Part shown: in pieces, positions 1 through 12,330 of the stretch
How the letters are laid out: each line of letters begins with the position of its first letter
Numbering within the stretch: position 1 is the stretch's first letter
NCBI GenBank assembly: GCA_028023455.1
Contig: JAQFVV010000018.1
Coordinates: 9,384,771-9,448,770, forward strand
Direction of reading: 5' to 3'
Source of the DNA: Epiperipatus broadwayi
Lineage: Eukaryota > Onychophora > Udeonychophora > Euonychophora > Peripatidae
DNA: 64,000 nt
Notes under the pieces: generated by a model
Told to the model about the DNA's origin: nothing
Databases searched by the model: none
What the model saw: the letters and a program-made list of their open reading frames with translations, nothing else
Translations under genes and position numbers: made by a program

Positions 1-1403
1 TTTAGATTTGACATGTCTAAAATTAAAAAAATATGATAAATTTTGTTTAACTTTTTTATTTCCTTCATAGCATTGGAAAAGCTGTTTTAAATTTATATTA
101 TATTATATTTTAAAATTATATTCAAATATCATTTAAAATGATATTTGAATATAATTTTCTTTAGTAAAACGCTTGACAAGAAGTAAATTCCAGCATCTTT
201 TTTTATTAAAAAAGCCCTGTATATATATATACTGCACATGTAAGTTAAATTCCTGTTGAAATCAGTTTTTTTTTTCTATTTATGTCATAGTAATCTGACT
301 AAAAAGGTATCCTTATAAATAATAACATTTACACCTGACATAAAATACCTTTGTTCGTGAACAAATTGATATTGACAAAATGAAGATAGAACATCTTATT
401 GCATAAACTCAATATTTCTTATGATTTCATAGATATATTTTCTTAAAATAAAAAATTTGGCTTGCATTATTTATGTGAAGAAGCATTTATTAAAAAAAAA
501 ATGCACATTCATTCAGACAAACAATATACAACTATGCATATAAATTATGCAAAATTTTAATCTGCTTTCTCATATTATTTCAGAATTATTATATTACTAT
601 GAGTAATTCAGTTATTTATTTAAGATATTATATCTTAGAATCTTTTTAAATATTTTATTAGATATGATTTTGTGAATAGATTAACTGGAAAGAGCAAAGT
701 GAAAAAAGATTAGCAATAAGATTCTTTGAGAATTAAGTCAATCATGTTTGACAGAGCATGCCTCAAATAATTTCTGCTTATTCTTCTTAAAAGAGTCCAT
801 CTGTTGCTTTTCCCACTGAATGCTTTTAATATTTTGATCTATTAATCTCTTTTTAACTATTGCAATTGGAAAAGCCTTTTAAAATAAAATGCTATAGAAA
901 ATATCATTAAAATTATAACAAAATAGATTTTACTTTAGATTCTCACTTTTTTTTTTTTTATAATCTTTATGTTAATTTTCATTTAGTGTTGTACAATGTT
1001 CTTTATCAATAAAATTTTGTATTTTCGAAAGTAAATTTAAAACAGAAATAATACAGTGCTTAAGTACATCTATGTGTGTGTACCTACATCTACATCGGAA
1101 GTAAATTCTGTAAAAAAAAAAAAAAGTTAAGTAACGAGAAAAAATGAGAGAAAAAAAGTATCCACTCCTAAATCTAAATATAAATAAACATTATAGAATA
1201 AAATATCTACAAGGAAAATAACCTACATATAAGTTCTCTTACTAAATTTAATTTTCACATATATAGTTAGTACATAAGTGCATGATAACAATTTTTGATA
1301 TTTTTGCATTAAATGTCAAATCAAAATATAATATATATTAATTAATACAATTTTCCAGTGAAAACAATTTTAAATAATATATATAGTAAAAATAAGAAAT
1401 GAT
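1..1403. other. AT-rich non-coding stretch
   Basis: No open frame with a recognisable protein is present. The stretch holds A/T homopolymers, a short inverted repeat near 115-155 (arms around 'ttcaaatatcattt') and nothing else I can name. Confidence 0.5.
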
Positions 1404-1478
1404 TCCTATGGTGTAGTATTAGTACATTCATCTATCATATCCACAAGTTGAAATTCAAATCCAAGTGAAAGTTTTTTT
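1404..1478 (+). repeat. Degenerate tRNA-derived SINE head (Glu/Asp-like)
   Basis: The 68 bases from 'tcctatggtgtagt' to 'aaatccaagtgaaag' align by eye to a tRNA of the Glu/Asp type. An A-box-like segment (tggtgtagtattagt) lies near the start, an anticodon-loop-like 'ctatcat' in the middle and a B-box-like 'aattcaaatcc' near the end. A run of seven T follows at 1472-1478 and could end Pol III transcription. Many stem positions are mismatched, so this is more likely a SINE head or tRNA pseudogene than a working tRNA. Only the tRNA-like part is delimited; no SINE body or target-site duplication was identified. Confidence 0.4.
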
Positions 1479-2835
1479 TATTTATTTAATTATTTATTTT
1501 AAGTACATGAGAATTTCCCAGCAAGCAGATTTTTTTTTCCAGATAGCCAGACAAAAGACAATTCAACTATTTTTTAACTAATAAGTAAAGCAAGGATGGA
1601 AAATCATAAATTCTCATCATCTAGCAGTTAATTAAAGTGGCAATATATTCATTTTTAATTTTGAAAGATGCCTACATCCTGATGCTGTGGATTTTACATC
1701 TGTTTACCCTTTTGTTTATTTATATAAACAATAACAGATGCAACAACTGTGAATAAAAACAGTTAAAGAATTAAAATATAAGTACATTAATATTTATGAA
1801 AAAATTATTTATTTGATTTACTTTTTACTTTATGGATGTGGGATTTTTAAAAAGAAGGGAATAGTTATAACCTGAAAATTAAAAACGCTATCACAAATAT
1901 TTTACAATATAAAATTAAAAAAGCTATAGTCTTATTTCCTATATTTTTATAATATAGATTCATTCGTCCATAATGTGCATAGTAGCAAAAACACAGCAGA
2001 TAATCATATTTGCTGGTAAGAAAATTTCACAAGGTGTGTTTGCATGCATTGTTACATATAAAAATATGCAATTTGATATATAAACACAATTGCACACATT
2101 TATATATGTGAGTTTGAAAACATATATAAATTTATTTCTGCCAAAAAAAAACTTTTCAAAATTAATATTAAGATTTTCTCAAGATTTGTAAAAATAAAGC
2201 CATTGTTATTTTTGTTATTCTATTTTTCTTGACAATTATTTTTCACAAAAGTTTATTTAAAAAAATAATAATTACCTCTAAAATGTTAAAGCAATCAAAT
2301 AATTTTAAAAAAAACTATTCACACAATAATCATATAGTGAATATAATAATTACGTGATATTAATAAAAATTTTATACATAGGCAATACATACATTTCTGC
2401 ACTTGTAAAAACCAAAAAAATCAGAGATCATCATCTTAAATCCTGTCACTCCAAGGAAATACCAACTATATTTACCACATAATATATAAGTATTTCTCTG
2501 CTTTATCCAAGTCATTGTGTTTCATTCTCATAAAAAAAAAATATTTTCTTAAAAGTGTAGAAGTCTTAAATTGTTTAACCTGAAGTTGCATAAGACAATA
2601 GCTGACTGTAAATTATATATGTGTAAAATTGCATTTTCATTACATTTATTTTATTTTTTTAACCTGTGCAGATTGTTCTATCCTAGTTTTCATTTCTTAT
2701 AAGTCCTGGGTTGTTGTTGTTTTTTATATATAACACATTTTTTAAATAATGAATTACAAGAAAATTTACTGCATTTTGTTTTTTAACTATGGACATTTAA
2801 AAAAAAAACATGACCATATTTTTTTTTTTAAAAAA
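1479..2835. other. AT-rich non-coding stretch
   Basis: A/T homopolymers and short low-complexity runs. No supported gene, RNA or transposon terminus seen. Confidence 0.5.
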
Positions 2836-5800
2836 TCATCATCATCATCATCATTATCAACCATTATCAATCCACTGCAGGATGAAGGTCTCTCCAAGTT
2901 TAATCCATCTTCTCCGATCTTTAGCTTCTCTTCTCCACATCACCCCTACACATTTTCTTATTTCATCCACCCATCTTACATGTGGTCTCCTTCTGGGTCT
3001 TTTACAATCTCTTGGAATCCGGTTTAAAATTTCAATTGTCCATCTATTATCATCTCTTCTAGCAATATGTCCAGCCCAACTCCACTTCGATCTTTTAATT
3101 TTTTCAATGAGGTCAGTAACACCTGTTTGTTCTCTTACCCATACATTGCGTATTCGATCTCTTCTTGTTACTCCCAACATACATCTCTCCATACTTCTTT
3201 GAGTGGTCTGAAGTCTCTGTATTGATCTTCTATTAAGTGTCCAAGTCTCAGATCCATAAGTAAGAACTGGTAAAACACATTTGTTAAAAACCTTCCTTTT
3301 CAAACACATAGGCATATTTCCTTTTAATATTAAGTTATTTCTACCAAAAGCACTCCAACCAAGTTTAATTCTATGATTAATTTCCTCTATTATGTTTCCA
3401 TCTGTATTAATAATCTGACCAAGGTATTTGTAACTCTTAACTTCTTCTAATTCATCATAATCAATCTTTATTTTCATATTTGAGCAAATCGATTAAACAT
3501 TACTTTAGTCTTTTTAACATTTATCTTTAGTCCTACTTTCCTACTTTCATCTGATAACTCCTGCAACATTTCCTGCAGCTCGGAAGCATTATTTGCAAAA
3601 ACAACTACATCATCTGCGAAATCTAAATGACTTAAATAATCTCCATTTACTTTCACTCCTTTAGTTTCCCATTTTAATCCACAAAATACTTCTTACAGCA
3701 CTGCTGTAAAAAGTTTTGGAGATATGGAGTCACCTTGTCTTACACCTTTCTCAATGTTGACTTTCCCAGTATCATTATGTAATCTAATTGTTGCTGTTGC
3801 ATTTTTATAAATATTCTTTAAAATATGACAATATCCTGGATCTATACCTTGATGATCCAATGCTTTAATCACTGAAGAAATGTTTATAGAATCAAATGCC
3901 TTTTCATAATCTACAAATCCAAAGCATAATGACAACTCATATTCATTTGTCCTTTCTATAACTTCTCTCAATACTTGAATATGATCTACTGTACTAAAAC
4001 CACTTTTAAATCCAGCTTGTTCTCTTGGTTGGTGAAAATCCAAGGTTCTCTGTAGACGAGTTGTAATTATCTTGGTAAAAATTTTATATAAAACTGATAA
4101 AAGGCTGATAGGTCTGTAATTTCTAATATCTTCTTTATCACCTTTTTTAAATATTAATATTATTACTGCATTCTTCCAATCATCCGGTACATCTTTATCA
4201 TTTAGACATTTGGTATATAACTTTGCTAATATTTTTTCTGTTTCTTCACCTGCTTCTTTTAATATATCAATTATAATTCCATCATTACCTGGAGCCTTTC
4301 CTTTTTTCATACATTTAATTGCATTTCTCACTTCTTCATTTAAAATTCTGGGCAATTCGGAAGATGTAATAGATATAGGAGGTACTTGTTCTTTATTACT
4401 ATATAATTCTTGATAAAAATCTTCTACCAATTTCATAATGTCATCCCTCTTTTTAGTAATAATTCCATCTTTTTTCCTTATTGCAGATATAAATTTCCTA
4501 CCAATACCAAAATGTTGTTTTACATTCTTAAGACTTTTATTTTCTTCTACAGCTTTTCTTGCTAGTTCACAGTTATACTTTCTTATATCATTTTCAACTC
4601 TTTTCCGCACCATTTTACAAAATTCGAGATATTCAATTCTTTTTAATGCATCATTCTTGCATATCTTCATATTCCTTCTTTTCTTCATAAGTTCTCTAGT
4701 CTCAGTAGAAATTTTATTAGTCAATTGCTGCTTTTTTCTACCAGCTATCTTTGTTGCAGTTTTTAAAAGTGTATCAGTTATTTTCATATTAATTTCATTC
4801 AAATCTGAATCATGTTCAAAATCTACTAATACTTGAAACCGATTTGTAAGTTCTAATTTAAATTCATTAGAATGTTTCTGAAGATTAGGAATATCAACTG
4901 TAAATATAGTTTTTCTTAATAATTTTTGTCTCTCTAGTTTTACATTAACATGTATCTTACCCCTTACTAATCGATGATCACTTCCTGTGTTAAATTTATT
5001 AAGAACATTACAATCTTGAAATATGTATTTCCTGTTAGTCAAAATATAATCTAATTCTGCTGTATCTTCATTTGGATGCTTCCATGTCCATTTCCTTCTA
5101 ACATTTTTCTCAAAAAAAGAATTCATAATATAAAGTTTTTCCTTCTCTGCAAACTCCACAAGTCTATGTCCTCTCTCATTTCTATTACCATAACCAAAAT
5201 TACCTACAACACTTTCATCTTTCATTTGTTTACCAATTCTAGCATTAAAATCTCCCATAACAATTTTAAAATGTTGTTTACTCTGATCAAAAGCCTTTTG
5301 TACATCCATATAAAAATCTTCTACTACTTCATCACTGTGAGAACTTGTTGGGGCATAAACCTGAATTATCTGCATTTGATATCTGCTATTACATTGTATA
5401 ACTAATCTTGCCACTCTGTCTGATACACTATCAATCTCCATAATATTGTTCTTCCACTTTTTATTTATAATGAATCCTACTCCACTTGTATTTCCAATAT
5501 TTGTGCCTTTATAATAGAGCATATGTCCACTTTTTAAATCAATTGTCTCTTCACCTTTTCTTCTAACTTCACAAAGTCCAATAATATCCCATTTAATATA
5601 AGAGAGTTCTTCTTCTAATTCTTGCAATCTTCCTTCACTTGAAAGTGATCTGCAGTTGTAAGTACCTAAATAAAAAGTCGTCATCAAATGGCAGCCTGGG
5701 TCCGCCTCCAGGATATTCTTAGCACCCTCCGCCTTCGGCCACCAACTGCTGCCTTGGTTGGTGACTTTACAGCCTCCTGGGATTAAGGGCCATGCTTTAT

Positions 5801-6125
5801 TTTTGTCTGTCATAATTGTATAATTGGGAAAAATCTTTATCATTTACACAAACATTCATTCTGCCTTATCAGGCACTGAGAAGAAAGACCATGGTGTTTC
5901 TTGATCTTAAACTCAGAGGTAAAAAGCCAATAAACTCACCACGCTGGCTAATGCGTGTTGGTGAGCAGCCCATCCATGTTCGTATACTATATGAATAAAC
6001 ATATAGTAATAACAGCTGCAACGACAAGAACGTATGGAGTGGACATTAGGAATTTGCCCTGCTCGGTTCCTTTAAGGCCTCCAAGAGGAATCAAAGGATC
6101 TCCTTTCAGTTAATAGCAAACTCCT
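2836..6125 (-). mobile_element. RTE-type non-LTR retrotransposon, nearly full length
   Basis: A minus-strand LINE. Its 3' end (low coordinates) is a short trinucleotide tail, (ATC)n on the plus strand at 2836-2857, beside an A/T run; RTE elements typically end in such short microsatellites rather than poly(A). One long apurinic-endonuclease/reverse-transcriptase reading frame fills 2857-5843. The 5' boundary is not sharp: the sequence stays relatively GC-rich to about 6125, which I take as the 5' UTR limit. No target-site duplication was confirmed. A second, truncated copy lies at 57.2-58.1 kb. Confidence 0.85.
2857..5843 (-). pseudogene. RTE endonuclease/reverse transcriptase, one stop and one frameshift
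   Basis: A LINE polyprotein that would nick target DNA and copy its own RNA into the nick. The first open part (5843-3693, 716 codons) has an AP-endonuclease domain with an N in 'TYNCRSL' (about residue 63), catalytic E in 'GLCEVR' (about 92), 'VYAPTS' (about 162), 'GDFNARIG' (about 197-204) and 'GSDHRLV' (about 287-293). The RT domain follows with 'KGKAPGNDG' (about 515), '[10 protein letters not shown]' (575-583), '[10 protein letters not shown]' (643-652) and '[10 protein letters not shown]' (700-709). An in-frame TAA at 3690-3692 interrupts it. The same frame continues at 3656-3474 with the catalytic 'FADDVVVF'. A frameshift near 3474-3477 leads into 3477-2857, with 'YKYLG', 'TYGSETW' and the basic C-terminal 'RPRRRPHVRW' region. 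All catalytic motifs are intact, so inactivation looks recent, but this copy cannot make the full protein without readthrough and frameshifting. Confidence 0.92.
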
Positions 6126-6132
6126 TTCTGCA

Positions 6133-6943
6133 TTTCCCGAAAATAAGACTATATTAATTTTTGCTCCAAAAAATGGTTTAGGACTTATTTTCAAGGAATG
6201 TCTTAATTCTTCATGTACAAAAATATATATTTATTCAAGTACAAAAATCTATATTTATTCAAAATACAAAAATCTAGATTTGTTCAATATTAATAATTTC
6301 AACAGCATGTAAATAACTTTTACTACTGCTAAATATCTAATGTTTAGGATTATAATCTTATCACAGAACATTCTCGTTCAATACGAGCATATTATAAGTT
6401 GTTTATCCATAAGTTGTTTATCAATGCACTTTACTACTGTTACACAATGCTTTATTTACCATCCTCTTTTACAGTTTATAGTTTTGATTGACCCAGCAAT
6501 TTTCTTTTGAACTTGTATTTATATCTGTCTACATGCTGCTAAATTAGTAATATTTAATTTAAAATAATATAAAAAAACCTTAAGCTGGTTTGATTAATTT
6601 GTGAACTAAGATCGCCATTAGCAATATATGTTTAGAAGTCATGTGAAAGAGGAATTCTTATATCAGACTGAATGAATGGGCATTAATAAATGAAAAATAA
6701 AATTGTATTTGCAAGTTTATAAAAATAATTAGTTATGAATTTGTCTGCAAAATAATTCTGAATAACTCATTCAAGAACAAAAATCTACATTTATATCTAT
6801 ACATTCATTACTTTATAATTGTATGTTTCAATGAGCTGACAATCTTAAGTAGGGTTTTTATTTTGGGCAGGACTTATATTAGCAGCATCCTGACAAATCA
6901 TACTAGAGCTTGTTTTCTGATTAGATCTTATTTTCAGGGGAAA
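6133..6943. mobile_element. Possible non-autonomous DNA transposon with imperfect terminal inverted repeats
   Basis: The left end 'tttcccgaaaataagactaT' (6133-6152) is the imperfect reverse complement of the right end 'agatcttattttcagggga' (about 6923-6941). The left side also carries three successive copies of a 24-25 base unit around 'acaaaaatctatatttattca' (about 6216-6285). No ORF inside. I could not confirm a target-site duplication and do not assign a superfamily. Confidence 0.35.
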
Positions 6944-9090
6944 ATGATACAGTTATATACTAAAATTTTCAGCAAGCAATGATACATGTTACTTATCACT
7001 ATTAAAAAATAACTGACAGTTCATGATGATATTAGTAAGTTGATCACAACAACTTCATTCAACTGATCAAATTAGATTTGTTTGCCTGGGAAAAATTATT
7101 TCTTGGATTCATCAATCTGCCACAACTCTAAACAACACAGCACATTTATCACTATTTAATATTTACAATTGGAAATGAGCTTTTTTTATTTCAATTTTTA
7201 AAAAACAAACCAGAATTTAATTGCATTATTGAAACATTTGCTATTAATATATACATTTTTTTTAAATAAAAAAAAGCTTTAATTTAGTTTATAATATATT
7301 TATCAATATTTAAGTGAAGTTATTTTTTTAGATTTTAATTTAGTTAATTACTTCTCCGTCTCTCTTTCTCTCTCTCTTTCTTTTAAATGGGTATCTAATT
7401 ACAACTCAATTACTAAAAGATTTTTGTAACATACTATCTTGTTCAAAAGTCAAGCAGATAATTTATTATAAATTAAGTCTGACTATTAAACCTTACAGAC
7501 TCAACTCATCATGACTGATTTTCTACATGTGAAAATGATTGGATGAAAAATGTATTTAATGAAATTCATTGAAACATTTGTTTCTTGTGAAAACTTATCC
7601 AATGATTTAAGTGGGCTGTTTCCAAATACATATAGATCTATGCAAATATTTCTTTTGAATGTTTCTATTTCTTTAAAATAATTACTTGAGTACCTGTCTA
7701 GATGTATTGACATTAATTTTTTTGGCAACTATGATGAGACACATCAACTACTATTTTCTTTCTTTTTTTGATTAATTTGTAAAACTGCATTATCTCAAAC
7801 TATATAAAAAAAACTACAATAAAATTATAATAAACTGTCTAAAAGTAAATAGTCTATTGATATTCAATTTCTATCATAAATACTTTACACATAAAAATCA
7901 CTACAAAGGAAGTTGGAGGCATCCAGATTCAAATATGGTTTTAATATAATTAATTAGGCATCAGAATGCAAAAAAGAATTGTGACAGGTTTTCTAGAAAT
8001 GATTCTCTTATTAATAACTTTAATAAAAATGAAGGGGAATGGGGGTGGCAATTATTCTATTATTAATGACTATATTAAAAAGAATTGTGGCATTTTCCTG
8101 CCTGGCAAAAGAAATTAAATGTGAAGATTCATGTGCAATATAATATTTAAAGCCAAAGTTCAGCTGAAAATAAAGCTTATTTTCAAAGTGTCAAAAAAAA
8201 AAATTGAAGCTGGCAACAATCAGCGAATGACTGTATCTTTTTTATGGTTTAAATCCATTAACACATGAATTTAGAAAAACAATATAATATTAAATCCATA
8301 AAATGCACTCTCTTATACGAATAGGAATGATATTTCAAACAGATGGAAGAAGTATTCTGATCAACATTTGGAAAAGGATGCAAAATTTACTTATGATATA
8401 TCTATTCTATTACCCACTTAATTTTGGTCATAGATATTCAGCTTAATAAAACTAAAGCAGCTTTTTGTAATCTTAAAAAATGGAAAGAGTTCAATTCTAG
8501 CAAAAAACTTGGATAAATTTTATTGTAATATGTTAGCTTTAAAACTATTGGAAAGGTATAGAAAAGATTGAAATAATTATTATGAAATATTATTGATATT
8601 CACTACAACAAAGAACATTCAAAAAATTTATTTAATAGGATATTTATAATCATATATGAGTAGTTAATGAATCAAGAAATCACTACTACAGGAATTCTGC
8701 TATCAGATAAACAAAAAAAAAGTATTGGGATAAAAGGTGTGATTTGTATATTACTTTTATTAATTTAATCAAAACATTTAAATCAATTAATGAAACAGAT
8801 TTATAATAATAATTAAAATTAAATGATTAACCCCCAAATTTTATTTCTATTGTATAACTTTTATATAATAAAAAAATCTCGATTAGTTTAAATAAACAAA
8901 ATAATCAAATGATTTATTGTTTTATTGTTTGAGAGTTCACATAAAGTTTGAATAATGGAATGCAAACTGGTGTTAAATAAAAACATGCAGTAATTTTGAC
9001 TTTGTTCTATATTTTTATGACAAGAGATATTTTCAACAGTTTATAAGCAGCTTCATAAAGTAAGAATTAAGATATGATGCAGATTTGATA
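6944..9090. other. AT-rich stretch, possibly including decayed LINE sequence
   Basis: No supported intact gene. It holds a CT-rich run near 7360-7385. From about 8300 onward the sequence may be the upstream part of the decayed reverse transcriptase that becomes recognisable at 9100, but no motif is clear enough to annotate. Confidence 0.35.
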
Positions 9091-9099
9091 ATGGAGTTT

Positions 9100-9472
9100 T
9101 TAATTTGAAGAAATTAAAAGAAGAAATTCATCTTTTGGTTTCTAGATTTATAATATACAGATGATTATGTTATCTTAATTAAAAAGATTTCTACAAACAT
9201 AATGCTTTTAATCTTTAAATGCAACCTATAAGACTTTGGTTTAGTAATTAAGGTTCCAAAACATTCAATTCCTTTATTAGCCAATGATAAAAATTTAAAA
9301 AAATGTTCAATAACTTTTAGCTTGGATGAACATCAATTTGAAACTGGAAAACAATTTAAATATCTTGGTAACTTTTTAAATAGAAATGCACTCTTAGATA
9401 TTGATACAAAACATAGATTCCAAAGTGTAGCTATTGTGTTTAACAAGTTAAAAAGTGGGAATATTTCATCAT
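9100..9472 (+). pseudogene. Decayed non-LTR reverse transcriptase fragment
   Basis: One frame carries the RT catalytic box as 'YTDDYVILI' (starting at 9154), then, after a stop, 'GLVIKVPKHS' and about 50 residues later 'KQFKYLGNFL', followed by 'FNKLKSG'. The order YxDD, short spacer, 'GL.I...K', 'FKYLG' is that of the palm-thumb region of non-LTR retrotransposon RTs. It does not look like the RTE copy at 2.9 kb, whose box is FADD, so it probably belongs to a different LINE clade. The stop within the motif block and the lack of open sequence on both sides mark it as a dead fragment. Confidence 0.6.
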
Positions 9473-9832
9473 AGTGATATAACTAATACACCTATAATTG
9501 TTGTAACAAGAGATTATTTTTCTCAATTTATTATATGAAAAGGAAAATTTGGATCTGTTAGTGATATAAAGGTATTAGAAAAATTTCATTTAGATTTATC
9601 TTAAGATTCTAAAAATATTATGGCACAATCAGACCAATTAGCATGTTCATCAAGAATTTATACAACTTGAATTCACAATGATATGAAGGCTTCATTTGAT
9701 AAGGTTTACTATAAAATGAAAGATAGCTGGCCAATGGGGCTCACCATAAGCGGCATTATCGTATCTTTCTCAATCTCTTCAAAGAAAGGACCCTACCCAT
9801 ATATAGTGCCTTACACCCCTTTCTATTATTAC

Positions 9833-10112
9833 ATAATGAGCGTGCAAATAGTTCTTAACAAGCTTTTCAGAAAATCTCTATCCCCAGACCAGTTTTTAGC
9901 TCTGGCTTTGTCACTGAGGTGCTAGAATATTTAAGCATTAAATTTAAAATACCAGGTCAAGCTCAGCACTTTATCTAATGTTGGCTTGACCTGGTATTTT
10001 AAATCTAATGCTTGAATATCCTAGCACCTCACTGATGAAATCCAGAACTAAAAACCGATCTGTGGATAGAGATGTTCTGAAAAGCTTAAGAGCTACTGGC
10101 ATGCTCATTATA
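9833..10112. repeat. 280-bp hairpin (foldback/MITE-like)
   Basis: A left arm of about 130 bases (9833-9962) and a right arm (9984-10112) are imperfect reverse complements around a 20-base spacer (9963-9982). The inner parts, such as 'aaataccaggtcaagc' and its complement, match almost perfectly; the outer parts, such as 'ataatgagcgtgc' against 'ataatgagcatgc', carry small changes. The left arm also accounts for part of an 80-codon ORF at 9683-9925, which is therefore not credible as a gene. Confidence 0.85.
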
Positions 10113-10191
10113 TAACATTTGTAATACAAGCTTATTAAATTAAGTCACGCGATATATGACTTGATTTCTTTGCAACCTCTCTCTATTATAT

Positions 10192-10515
10192 GTGCACTAT
10201 GTGGTCGATGTTTTTATTTGCACCCCAGACTGCTTGATTAGTCAAATCCAGCAGGATCTTGCTCATACAATATTTCTCAATTACAAAATGCTCATAAAAC
10301 TTATACCTATACATGGCTTCATCCACCCAAAATTACTCATACCAAGCGCTCATAAACTAACTGGACTTAAAGCTTTTGTATACCATAATTTCCACCTTTG
10401 CAAATTTGAATTAGACAAAAAAAGACATCAGCACATACATTTCCGAACTATGCAATGTTGGCTTCAAGGATTAAAAAATTTCTACAATAGAAAGCAACAA
10501 CCCCCCACATACTAA
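10192..10515 (+). CDS. Unrecognised C-rich ORF, 107 aa
   Basis: An open frame of 107 codons starting at ATG 10192. I recognise no domain. The product is rich in histidine, leucine and aromatic residues, with no clear signal peptide or membrane segment. The coding strand is markedly richer in C and poorer in homopolymers than the surroundings, and this continues through a spacer into the ORF at 10614-11018, suggesting that both sit in one inserted unit that starts beside the hairpin at 9833-10112. It could be transposon-derived coding sequence, an exon, or chance in a C-rich insert. No splice sites or promoter could be assigned. Confidence 0.25.
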   Translation: MHYVVDVFICTPDCLISQIQQDLAHTIFLNYKMLIKLIPIHGFIHPKLLIPSAHKLTGLKAFVYHNFHLCKFELDKKRHQHIHFRTMQCWLQGLKNFYNRKQQPPTY

Positions 10516-10613
10516 AAGTCTCGGATTTTCCTTCCAGACATATCCAGCATCACCCACTGCATTACCAACGTCACACAGTCACACATCAAGTTGCATTTCA
10601 TACATCATCTCCC

Positions 10614-11018
10614 ATGCATCATCTACTCAACAACCCAGACAGACTGCCATCTGAGCTCCATTCTCAAATAGTCTACAAAATCAAAATGCAAAATCCAGCC
10701 TGCCCCTCCATCTACTATAGTGAATTTCAAGCCAACTTATCACCCCATATTGCTCAGTGCTCATATCTTTATAATAAAACCAAAACACATGCAGACACTC
10801 GCTCAATCTTCTTCAACCAATTTTCCACAGCAGCCATGTCTTCAAGCCTACTCACTTCAATGTTGTCTGCACAGAGCAAAATGATGCCAAACACAAAGGC
10901 AAAGAAGCATTGCACATTTCAAGTAACAAACATGCCATTAACAAAAGGAGTCTTGTGTCTCCCTTTCCAAAAAATAGCGTATCCAACCTACATAACCTTA
11001 AATGAAAATACTATGTAA
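10614..11018 (+). CDS. Unrecognised C-rich ORF, 134 aa
   Basis: 134 codons from ATG 10614 (an alternative in-frame M follows further in). No family recognised. The product is rich in serine, threonine, lysine and histidine and has no obvious catalytic motif. It shares the C-rich composition of the ORF at 10192-10515, from which it is separated by about 100 bases containing stops. Together they may be two parts of one decayed frame. Composition returns to the local AT-rich background soon after 11040. Confidence 0.25.
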   Translation: MHHLLNNPDRLPSELHSQIVYKIKMQNPACPSIYYSEFQANLSPHIAQCSYLYNKTKTHADTRSIFFNQFSTAAMSSSLLTSMLSAQSKMMPNTKAKKHCTFQVTNMPLTKGVLCLPFQKIAYPTYITLNENTM

Positions 11019-12123
11019 ATTAGCTTGCACACAATAGATATATACACTCATACTCCCATCACAATTACTGCTATGTTTATGAATTTTCTAAGTCAAAAGC
11101 ATGCTAAGCACATCATGCTTAATTAACATTATTAAAACTTTGCTCTATACATTGTGTATTTGTTTATTAGATAATCTATTCCTGTAAAACACATCTTTGC
11201 TCGATTGAGCATATGGTGCAAATGAAAAAAACACATTTCCTAAAAAATATTTTATGTTAGTATTAATAAACAATTATTTATTTTTGAAAATGTATCATAG
11301 TATTGCGTATGTTTAAATATTATGATATTTTATAGTGAACTTATGAGGCAGATCCATACCATTTACAATATAAAGACTACCTGAAATATATTTTGAAAAA
11401 GTGTTATATTGACTGCTTTCATTGGAAAGTTATAACTGAAAATAGAATGCAATTGAGAAAATTAGATAAAACATTGAAGTTTTCAAAAAAAAAAAAAAAA
11501 TTACTGTAAAAGAAATGTAAAACCCATATGTCAAATAAAAACTAAAAAACTAGCAGGTAATATAGGCAATTAGAGATATTTGTGTTTCATTAGTTGGTTT
11601 ATATAGTTATCATAAAACTTATCTCTAATTTTTTTTCCTATTTGAATTAGAATGACCACATTCATTTATGAGTGACTGCTAATGATAATGATGATATCTA
11701 ATGAATTAATATTCTGACTGTAAAAACGTTAAACATGATAATAATATGAGGTGGCCTTCTATGGTATATTGGGAATGTTATATTCTAATAGGGGCTGAGC
11801 TCATGGTTTACCATTTACAATAGCTTCATAGATAATTTCCTTAGAAATAAAGAGGAAAAATATTCGGAAGAGAGTGTTACATTATTTTCAACTTTCTTAA
11901 ATTATTGTTGTATTGTTTTTATTTAATATATTACTTCTTTATTTTATGAAAATCAATATAAAAAATATGCAAAAATGTTGTAGATTATAATAAAAAAATT
12001 ATTGCTTTTAATTTGCCAAGTCTTCGATCATGGTTTAAATTAAAGCATGTTTACCTTCAAATATTTGTTTATAAATATAGATGAAGTTATTTGTTTTATC
12101 AATGCATCTAAATTCTAAAGTCT
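11019..12123. other. AT-rich non-coding stretch
   Basis: Homopolymers and no supported gene. Nothing recognisable up to the foldback arm that starts near 12124. Confidence 0.5.
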
Positions 12124-12322
12124 CACTACATCACTCTCAGGTAAGGTAGGGATAAGTTTCTATTCACTGTTAGTACTTTGTGGACAGTTACGATCATTGC
12201 AAGATAATATTCATGTAACTGTTTTTTATCATGCATCATTCACTTTTAGTTCAATCCTATCACACCATCCATCAACCCAAAAGTCAGACCAACTTCTCAC
12301 ATTATAAATACCGAAGAAACAC

Positions 12323-12330
12323 GTTTTCAA
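12323..12330. repeat. hAT target-site duplication, left
   Basis: 'gttttcaa' directly before the left terminal repeat. It matches 'attttcaa' at 15536-15543 in 7 of 8 bases. Eight-base duplications are typical of hAT. Confidence 0.8.

Noticed and set aside
2821-2857. (ATC)n run as an independent microsatellite
   Set aside because: It is the terminal tail of the RTE element; the second copy ends in a similar run.
4210-5405. Plus-strand ORFs (67, 132 and 109 codons) with hydrophobic products
   Set aside because: They are antisense shadows of the well-supported RTE reverse transcriptase frame.
9683-9925. 80-codon ORF before the C-rich block
   Set aside because: Its second half lies in the left arm of the hairpin at 9833-10112, and the first half shows no family.
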